From RYN-431 sp036388295 (lineage in GTDB: Bacteria > Planctomycetota > Phycisphaerae > Tepidisphaerales > Tepidisphaeraceae), in assembly GCA_036388295.1 (NCBI GenBank), contig DASVSC010000236.1:1-6736 (forward strand): DNA of 6,736 nucleotides, in the 5' to 3' direction. Shown here piece after piece: positions 1-4,273 of this stretch (positions within the stretch are counted from its first letter, which is position 1; every line of letters begins with the position of its first letter). The translations under genes were made by a program, and so were the position numbers. The notes beneath the pieces were generated by a model. That model was not told the DNA's origin and did not search any database. It saw nothing but the letters and a program-made list of their open reading frames with translations.

Positions 1-260
1 AGCGCCACCTCGGCGGGACCCTGGGCGTCGATCGTGTCCCGCACGGCGTGGTATTGGCCTTCGTCGCTGGCGTAGGCGATCAGACGCATCGGGTCGCGCG
101 TGTGAAGAAACAGCTCAAAAACAGCCACGATCAGCAGCGCCAGCAGCAACGCCCAAGGCTTGCCCAGCGGCGCGTGCGGCCGCGGGCCGTGCGCGTTGTC
201 GGCGGGCAGCACCGGCTGGGCGGCCGAATCAGAACTGGAAGTAGATGAAGTCGCCGCCAT
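1..260 (-). CDS. Partial membrane-anchored protein, probable AlgJ/AlgX-like (SGNH-type) partner of the MBOAT acyltransferase
   Basis: Only the first 86 codons are present; the gene continues past the left edge. The ATG at 260 overlaps the 3' end of the MBOAT gene by 32 nt in another frame, which suggests translational coupling. The frame is open to the edge and uses GC-rich third positions. Residues 1-34 are a short Ser/Ala/Pro-rich cytoplasmic leader. Residues 36-52 (WALLLALLIVAVFELFL) form one membrane segment, followed by a polar region (about 54-86) ending in GPAEVAL. From family knowledge, proteins encoded directly after AlgI-type MBOATs are often single-span, periplasmic SGNH-fold acetyltransferases or esterases that complete O-acetylation of an exported polysaccharide. 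The catalytic serine block, if present, lies beyond the window, so the family is inferred from position and topology. A later GTG at residue 17 is an alternative start. There is no strong ribosome binding site. Confidence 0.6.
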   Translation of the reverse strand, partial: MAATSSTSSSDSAAQPVLPADNAHGPRPHAPLGKPWALLLALLIVAVFELFLHTRDPMRLIAYASDEGQYHAVRDTIDAQGPAEVA

Positions 261-1680
261 CGAAAACACCGAATATCAGGAACAGCAAGATCATGCCCGC
301 ATAGACGACTGCCCGCACCGGCACGGGCACGCGGAAAATCACGTTGTGATCGTCGGCCAGGTATTTCACCAGCTGCGGGACCAACAATACGAGCCCGCAG
401 CTGACGAACGTCAGGACCAGGTTCGCGTTCAGCAGCGGGGCGACGAAATCCTCCGGATTATAGAACGGCCGACAGAAGCGCTCCAAGTCCGCCAGGGTTC
501 GGCCGCGGAACAGCAGCCAGCCGAAGCAGGTGAACTGGAAGAAGACGACCACGCGGACGAAGGTCCAGAGGCCCGCCGCGGGGCGGGATTGATAGTTGAA
601 GGTGCGTTTCAACCACGGCGACATCGCCCGGTGGACGCAGAGCATCAGGCCGTGATACGCGCCCCAGAGGATGAACATCCAGGTCGCCCCGTGCCAGAGC
701 CCGCCGATGAGCATGGTCAGGAACAGGTTGAAGTAAGTTCTGAGCGCGCCGCCGCGGTTGCCGCCGAGGGGGATGTAGAGGTAGTCGCGCAGCCAGGTGC
801 TGAGGCTGATGTGCCAGCGCCGCCAGAAATCGCTGGGATTGACCGCGAAATAGGGCAGATCGAAGTTGCGCATCAGGTCAAAGCCCATGCACCGGGCGGC
901 GCCGCGGGCGATGTCGCTGTAGGCGGAAAAGTCGCAGTAGATCTGGATCGCGAAGGCGTACACGCCGATCATCGCCTCCCACGCCCGCGGCGGCGTGTCC
1001 GGACTGGCGTCGAACACGGCGTTGGCCACCAGCGCGACGTTGTCGGCCAGCACCACTTTCTTGAACAGCCCCAGCCCGATCAGCCAGACGCCGTGGCAGA
1101 CGTCGTCCCAGCGCGGGCGGGTTTCGCTCTTGATCTGCGGCAGCAGGTGCGTGGCCCGCTCGATCGGGCCGGCGACCAATTGCGGGAAAAACGCCACGAA
1201 CAGCGCGAAATGCACCGGGTGCCGCTCGGCCTTGAGGTGGCCGCGGTAGACGTCGATGACGTAGCTCATCGACTGGAACGTGTAGAAGCTGATACCCGCC
1301 GGCAGCAGGATGTGCAGCGCCGGCCGGTCCATCTGCCAGCCCATCGCGTTCGACGCGGCCACCACGTTGTCGATAAAGAAGTTGCAGTATTTGAAGAAGC
1401 CCAGCACCGTCAGGTTGACGGCGCACGAGCCGACCACGCACCACTTGCGCCCGCGGCTGCCAAGCGGATAACCCTCAATAATGCGGGCGAACGTGTAATC
1501 GAACACCTGCGTGGCCAGCAGGAGCAGCAGCCAGCGCGCGTCGTTCGTGACGCGTTCGTAAAAGTACCAGCTGGCGACCAGCAGAAAGACGTTGCGGGCC
1601 AGCACGTGCCGCCGCAGCAGCGCGAAGCCGCTGACGACTATCGCGAAAAAGGCGATGAAGTGCAGGCTGTTAAAGGTCAT
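229..1680 (-). CDS. MBOAT-family O-acyltransferase, AlgI-like (polysaccharide O-acetylation)
   Basis: This is a complete 483-residue polytopic membrane protein of normal AlgI/DltB length. Family members pass an acyl group, usually acetyl, across the membrane to an extracytoplasmic polysaccharide. Visible hallmarks are FFKYCNFF (95-102), the LPAGISFYTFQSMSY block (126-140), FFPQLVAGPIER (164-175), the signature SDFWRRWHISLSTWLRDY (283-300) with His290, IPLGGNRGG (303-311), and GGLWHGATWMFILWGAYHG (326-344) with His330. The two histidines match the conserved MBOAT pair, of which the WHG histidine is considered catalytic. Hydrophobic helices cover most of the chain, including residues 5-22, 320-350, 373-391, 418-435 and 457-473. 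The next gene overlaps its end and probably encodes the SGNH-type partner; a glycosyltransferase lies upstream beyond a repeat-filled spacer. This context favours exopolysaccharide modification over D-alanylation, since no dlt genes are visible. The substrate is unknown. The start is the only ATG that gives a typical N-terminus; no clear Shine-Dalgarno precedes it. Confidence 0.93.
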   Translation of the reverse strand: MTFNSLHFIAFFAIVVSGFALLRRHVLARNVFLLVASWYFYERVTNDARWLLLLLATQVFDYTFARIIEGYPLGSRGRKWCVVGSCAVNLTVLGFFKYCNFFIDNVVAASNAMGWQMDRPALHILLPAGISFYTFQSMSYVIDVYRGHLKAERHPVHFALFVAFFPQLVAGPIERATHLLPQIKSETRPRWDDVCHGVWLIGLGLFKKVVLADNVALVANAVFDASPDTPPRAWEAMIGVYAFAIQIYCDFSAYSDIARGAARCMGFDLMRNFDLPYFAVNPSDFWRRWHISLSTWLRDYLYIPLGGNRGGALRTYFNLFLTMLIGGLWHGATWMFILWGAYHGLMLCVHRAMSPWLKRTFNYQSRPAAGLWTFVRVVVFFQFTCFGWLLFRGRTLADLERFCRPFYNPEDFVAPLLNANLVLTFVSCGLVLLVPQLVKYLADDHNVIFRVPVPVRAVVYAGMILLFLIFGVFDGGDFIYFQF

Positions 1681-1746
1681 CGCGGAAAACGCGGGAAGCT
1701 AGCGGGGCATTGGCCAGTGGGCAAGTCGTCGTGTCGGTTTCTGGTC

Positions 1747-1773
1747 CCCTCTCCCGGTATGGCCGGGAGAGGG
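1747..1773. repeat. Perfect 11-bp stem hairpin
   Basis: CCCTCTCCCGG (1747-1757) pairs with CCGGGAGAGGG (1763-1773) around the 5-nt loop TATGG. It is the left-end palindrome of the REP-like pair. A terminator role is possible from stem strength alone, but neither strand has a following run of T, so it is recorded as a repeat. Confidence 0.85.
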
Positions 1774-1776
1774 TTA

Positions 1777-1918
1777 GGTTGTGTCTGATGGGTCGTTTGG
1801 ACGGTAATTGTTTGGGTGGTCGTGCGGGACGGAAGTGTGTTTTCAGTGTCTTCAACGGGCTTCAACAATGCCTCCGAACTCGAAGTTCCAGGCTTCACCT
1901 GACCCATCAGACACAACC
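1777..1918. mobile_element. 142-bp MITE-like element with 18-bp terminal inverted repeats and TA target duplication
   Basis: The left end GGTTGTGTCTGATGGGTC (1777-1794) and the right end GACCCATCAGACACAACC (1901-1918) are perfect 18-bp inverted repeats. TA lies immediately outside both ends (1775-1776 and 1919-1920). Deleting the element plus one TA gives GAGGGTTAGGGTGAGGGC, a continuous repeat motif whose TAGGGTGAGGGC half is confirmed by an intact inverted copy at 1991-2002. This is strong internal evidence for an insertion that duplicated TA. The 106-nt interior codes for no recognisable protein and appears less GC-rich than the flanking genes. TA duplication is characteristic of IS630/Tc1-mariner transposases, so a non-autonomous derivative of that group is the best guess. 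No parent element is visible here. Confidence 0.72.
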
Positions 1919-1999
1919 TAGGGTGAGGGCCGCCGACAGCAGACTTCATCGAAGCGAGCGCCGGCTGACGCTCGATATTGCTCGGTCGAAGCCCTCACC

Positions 2000-3181
2000 C
2001 TACCCGCGTGCCTGCGGCACCTCCCGGCCATACCGGGAGAGGGAACTTCGATAGACGTCGTCGAGCGCGTCGACCATCACCTTCGTGTCGAACCGCCCCG
2101 CCGCGAAAACGCGGCCGGCCTGGCCCATGGCGCGCGCCTGGTCCGGGTCCGCCAGCAGCGTCGCCAGTTTGTCGCCAAGCCCCGCGACGTCGAACGGGCG
2201 GACCAGGTAGCCCGTTTCGCCGTTGATCAGGCCTTCGCGGTTGCCGTCGATGTCGTACGTGACGACCGGACAGCCGGCGAGCTGGCCCTGCGGCAGGGCG
2301 CGGGCCAGGCCCTCGCGGCGGCTGGGGTGGACGAGGACGTCCATCGCCGCCGTCAGTTCCGGAACCCGCGCGGGCGGAACGAGGCCGGCGAATAAAAAAC
2401 GGTCCGTCAGCCCGATCGACTCGATTCGCGCCTGTAATTTTTGTCGCAGGCTGCCGTCGCCGACCCAGAGAAACCGCAGGCGCGGGAAACGTCTGCACAA
2501 GTCCGGGGCGAGGTCGATCAGGTCGTCGTGCCCTTTCAGATCGAACAGCCGGGCGATGGTGCCGACGACGACGTGGTCCGGCGACAGGCCCAGCGCCGCG
2601 CGCGTCGTCTCGCGCGGCACGGGCGGGTCGAGGAACGGCCGAGTCTCCATGCCGCTGTAGACCGTGACGTACTGCTCCGCCCGCCCGATGCCGGCCGCCA
2701 GCGACTGGTCGCGCATCGCGTCGGCGACGCAAACGATCGTGTTCGTCAGCGGGGCCGCCCGGCGTTCCAGGTATTTGTAGACGTTGTTCACGGCCGGTCG
2801 CGTGCTGGCGGTGAACGCCAGGCCGTGGATCGTGTGGACGACATTCCGGCAACCGGCCGTTTTCGCCGCATATCGGCCTAAAATGCCGGCTTTGCTGCTG
2901 TGGGTGTGCACGACGTCGGGCTTCAATTCGCGCAGCGTGCGCACCAGTTCGCGGTACGCCCGGACGTCGGCGGGGCCGATCGAACGGTGCAGCGCATCGA
3001 CGGGAACGACGCGGTAGCCGTACGACGTCGCGCGTGCCATCAGCGACCCTTCGGGGCCGACGCTCGGGCCGGTGATGAGTGTGACGTCGTGCCCGCGGTC
3101 GTGCTGGCCCTCGCAGCTGAGCAGGGTGTTCTCCTGTGCGCCGCCGACGATCAGACGAGTGATGACGTGGACGATTTTCAT
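2000..3181 (-). CDS. GT4-family glycosyltransferase (GT-B fold), probable cell-surface polysaccharide synthesis
   Basis: The product is 393 residues, normal for GT4 retaining glycosyltransferases, which transfer sugars from activated donors to growing glycans in the cytoplasm. The N-terminal Rossmann domain starts MKIVHVITRLIVGGAQENT, including the glycine-rich loop, followed by PDVVHTHSSKAGILGRYA (88-105) and HTIHGLAF (116-123). The C-terminal donor domain shows VVVGTIARLFDLKGHDDL (204-221), FLWVGDGSLR (237-246), DVLVHPSRREGLARALPQ (281-298) and GNREGLINGETGYLV (313-327). In the EX7E position the first acid is Glu290 but the second is Gln298. I chose the ATG at 3181 because family homology begins exactly there; the open frame continues upstream to 3286 but encodes an unfamily-like, Arg-rich stretch. 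The last 14 or so codons and the TAG stop come from a REP-like repeat. Donor and acceptor cannot be told from sequence. It lies upstream of the MBOAT gene on the same strand. Confidence 0.92.
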   Translation of the reverse strand: MKIVHVITRLIVGGAQENTLLSCEGQHDRGHDVTLITGPSVGPEGSLMARATSYGYRVVPVDALHRSIGPADVRAYRELVRTLRELKPDVVHTHSSKAGILGRYAAKTAGCRNVVHTIHGLAFTASTRPAVNNVYKYLERRAAPLTNTIVCVADAMRDQSLAAGIGRAEQYVTVYSGMETRPFLDPPVPRETTRAALGLSPDHVVVGTIARLFDLKGHDDLIDLAPDLCRRFPRLRFLWVGDGSLRQKLQARIESIGLTDRFLFAGLVPPARVPELTAAMDVLVHPSRREGLARALPQGQLAGCPVVTYDIDGNREGLINGETGYLVRPFDVAGLGDKLATLLADPDQARAMGQAGRVFAAGRFDTKVMVDALDDVYRSSLSRYGREVPQARG

Positions 3182-3207
3182 GCGTTCGTGACGCAGCGTA
3201 GTGCGAT

Positions 3208-3296
3208 GGCCGCGGGTGTAAACCCGCGCGGATTGTCGAGACGACCTAGGACATTTCGGACACGCGGCGGGCTCGCGCGGGTTCACAGCCGCGGCC
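3208..3296. repeat. REPIN-like inverted pair of 23-bp palindromic repeats
   Basis: Segment 3208-3230 matches the reverse complement of 3274-3296 at 21 of 23 positions, with a 43-nt spacer. The left copy is itself nearly palindromic: CGCGGGT (3211-3217), four bases, ACCCGCG (3222-3228). Two inverted copies of a short palindromic unit at this spacing is the layout of a REPIN. No coding potential is seen inside it. It differs in sequence from the repeat near 1747-2043. Confidence 0.6.
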
Positions 3297-3338
3297 AGCT
3301 GTCACGTCTTCTCGGATCGCTTCGCGCGAGACTAAATC

Positions 3339-3361
3339 TCAACACGCAGAAAGTGTTGACA
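3339..3361 (+). promoter_or_regulatory. Candidate operator dyad overlapping a TTGACA box upstream of actA
   Basis: TCAACAC (3339-3345) and GTGTTGA (3353-3359) form a perfect 7-bp dyad with a 7-nt spacer. TTGACA (3356-3361), a consensus -35 hexamer, overlaps the right half. No good -10 hexamer follows at 16-18 nt. This may be a regulator site for the act operon or chance; the promoter assignment is weak. Confidence 0.3.
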
Positions 3362-3487
3362 CGATGTCGCACAAGTGGCCCGCGCTCTATTATCAGCCGC
3401 CGTTTTTCACGATTATTCACAGTCCGGCGATTTGTAACCGTGTGCCGCGCTCGCTACGCTCTCGCGTCCGGCGGCTTGGCAATCGCC

Positions 3488-3494
3488 GGGGAAG
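3488..3494 (+). promoter_or_regulatory. Probable ribosome binding site of actA
   Basis: The purine run GGGGAAG ends 4 nt before the ATG at 3499. It supports this start over the in-frame ATG at 3364, which has no such sequence. Its first two G residues can pair in competing hairpins with 3424-3432 or 3468-3473. Confidence 0.5.
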
Positions 3495-3498
3495 ATTT

Positions 3499-4260
3499 AT
3501 GGCGGATAAATACACCAAAAAGTTCGTCTTCCCCCGAACGATCAACCTGCTGCTGCCGATCCTGGTGCTGCTGGTGGTCGGCGGGGCAACTTACGTTCCT
3601 GTGGTCGTCGGTATCGGCATGAGCCCCGAGAACACCGATGTGGGCTACCAACCCGAACAGCCGATCCCGTACAGCCACGCGCTGCACGTCGGTCAGTTGG
3701 GGCTGGACTGTCGCTACTGCCACACGACCGTTGACCAGGCCGCCTTTGCCGCGATCCCGCCGGCGCAGACGTGCATGAACTGCCACACGAACGTCAAGAA
3801 AGAGTCGCCGAAGCTCCGGCCGCTGATCACGGCATGGGAGACCGGCAAGCCGATCAACTGGGTCACCGTCCACGACCTGCCCGACTTCAGCTACTTCCCG
3901 CACTCGGCCCACGTGAACAAGGGCGTCAGCTGCGTCGAGTGCCACGGCCGGATCGACCACATGGGTGAAGAAGGCGTGTACCAGGCCAAGAACCTGTCGA
4001 TGGGCTGGTGCATTGACTGCCACCGCAAGACCGAAGACGTGCTGCGTCCCCGCGACCAGGTCACGAACCTGGGCTGGAAGGTCGCCGACTTGCAGCACGC
4101 GGCCCCCGGCACTGAAAGCCGCCAGGTCTTCGAAGACCTGATGAAGGACAAGAGCGATCCTGCGGCCATTACGCAGCACGATCTGGGAACGTATCTGCAG
4201 AGCAAGTACAAGATTCGCGATCACCAGTACCTGACGTCTTGCTCGACCTGTCACCGCTAA
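3499..4260 (+). CDS. actA: Alternative complex III subunit ActA, membrane-anchored pentaheme cytochrome c
   Basis: The protein has 253 residues. Residues 15-38 form an N-terminal membrane anchor, and the rest is a periplasmic domain with exactly five CXXCH c-type haem sites: CRYCH (71-75), CMNCH (92-96), CVECH (145-149), CIDCH (171-175) and CSTCH (248-252), the last ending one residue before the C-terminus. Spacing and motifs such as YSHALHVGQLGLDCRYCH and FPHSAHVNKGVSCVECHG are typical of ActA. In ACIII, known from Rhodothermus and Flavobacterium structures, ActA takes electrons from ActB clusters and passes them towards the monohaem ActE or an oxidase. I chose the ATG at 3499 because the anchor follows at the usual distance and a purine-rich site precedes it; starting at 3364 would add 45 Arg-rich residues before the anchor. 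actB follows after 13 nt, indicating one operon. Maturation would need a cytochrome c assembly system encoded elsewhere. Confidence 0.95.
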   Translation: MADKYTKKFVFPRTINLLLPILVLLVVGGATYVPVVVGIGMSPENTDVGYQPEQPIPYSHALHVGQLGLDCRYCHTTVDQAAFAAIPPAQTCMNCHTNVKKESPKLRPLITAWETGKPINWVTVHDLPDFSYFPHSAHVNKGVSCVECHGRIDHMGEEGVYQAKNLSMGWCIDCHRKTEDVLRPRDQVTNLGWKVADLQHAAPGTESRQVFEDLMKDKSDPAAITQHDLGTYLQSKYKIRDHQYLTSCSTCHR

Positions 4261-4273
4261 TTTCGTGAAACCG

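Larger units (their letters stand above)
1681..1999. other. Intergenic spacer filled with nested inverted repeats
   Basis: No convincing gene lies in these 319 nt between the glycosyltransferase stop and the MBOAT start. The short open frames seen here run through repeats and show no protein-like composition. The spacer holds a perfect 11-bp hairpin, a 142-bp TA-flanked element, and part of a larger inverted pair whose second arm lies in the end of the glycosyltransferase gene; each is listed separately. A small hairpin with a 6-bp stem (1955-1960 with 1969-1974) sits between the arms. A weak dyad, TTGGCCA-G-TGGGCAA (1710-1724), lies about 30 nt upstream of the MBOAT start. I see no T-tract that would make any hairpin a standard intrinsic terminator. 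Whether the three minus-strand genes form one transcript is open. Confidence 0.8.
1747..2043. repeat. REP-like inverted pair (older host element), left arm interrupted
   Basis: The left end, 1747-1773, is a perfect hairpin: CCCTCTCCCGG, loop TATGG, CCGGGAGAGGG. The right end, 2021-2043, is the exact reverse complement of 1747-1769 (23 bp). Inside these, 1919-1930 (TAGGGTGAGGGC) and 1991-2002 are perfect 12-bp inverted copies. If the element at 1777-1918 and one TA are removed, the left arm becomes the hairpin followed directly by TAGGGTGAGGGC. The right arm has the same order but carries an extra small hairpin (GTGCC-TGC-GGCAC, 2008-2020) between the parts. The motif resembles widespread GGGAGAGGGTTAGGGTGAGGG-type REP repeats, recalled from memory and not searched. 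Copy number in the genome is not known from this window. Confidence 0.75.
3182..3498. other. Divergent intergenic region between the glycosyltransferase and actA
   Basis: These 317 nt must hold the start signals for both divergent gene groups. The half nearer the glycosyltransferase carries a REPIN-like inverted pair (3208-3296). The centre has a dyad overlapping a TTGACA box (3339-3361). The half nearer actA has GC-rich segments able to form alternative hairpins up to the actA ribosome binding site. A TATTAT box at 3388-3393 is 26 nt from the TTGACA, too far for a standard sigma-70 promoter, so no promoter is firmly called. The actA frame is open back to an ATG at 3364, but that extension does not look like protein. 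Confidence 0.7.

Noticed and set aside
1710..1724. Weak dyad TTGGCCA-G-TGGGCAA upstream of the MBOAT gene as an operator
   Set aside because: It is short and imperfect (6 of 7 pairs), with no supporting promoter; chance is likely in GC-rich DNA.
1747..1773. Intrinsic transcription terminator
   Set aside because: The stem is strong, but no T-rich tract follows it on either strand, and it is one copy of an inverted pair, so a repeat is the better explanation.
160..1788. 542-codon open frame on the plus strand, antisense to the MBOAT gene
   Set aside because: It covers the MBOAT gene, is rich in Arg, Ala, Gln and His with no domain-like pattern, and runs into the repeat spacer. Long antisense frames are common in GC-rich coding DNA.
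1747..2043. The whole 297-bp block as one transposon with 23-bp ends
   Set aside because: No matching direct repeats flank 1747 and 2043, and the internal order is explained better by an inverted REP pair plus a later MITE.
3182..3286. Upstream in-frame extension of the glycosyltransferase from an ATG at 3286
   Set aside because: The family N-terminus (MKIVHVITRL) begins exactly at 3181, and the upstream codons run through the REPIN-like repeat.
3356..3393. TTGACA and TATTAT as a sigma-70 promoter for actA
   Set aside because: The spacing is 26 nt, far from the usual 16-18 nt. The boxes are noted but not called as a promoter.
3364..3498. Upstream in-frame start for actA giving 45 extra residues
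   Set aside because: The extension is Arg-rich, is not seen in the family as I know it, and would place a long basic tail before the membrane anchor. The ATG at 3499 has a purine-rich site before it.
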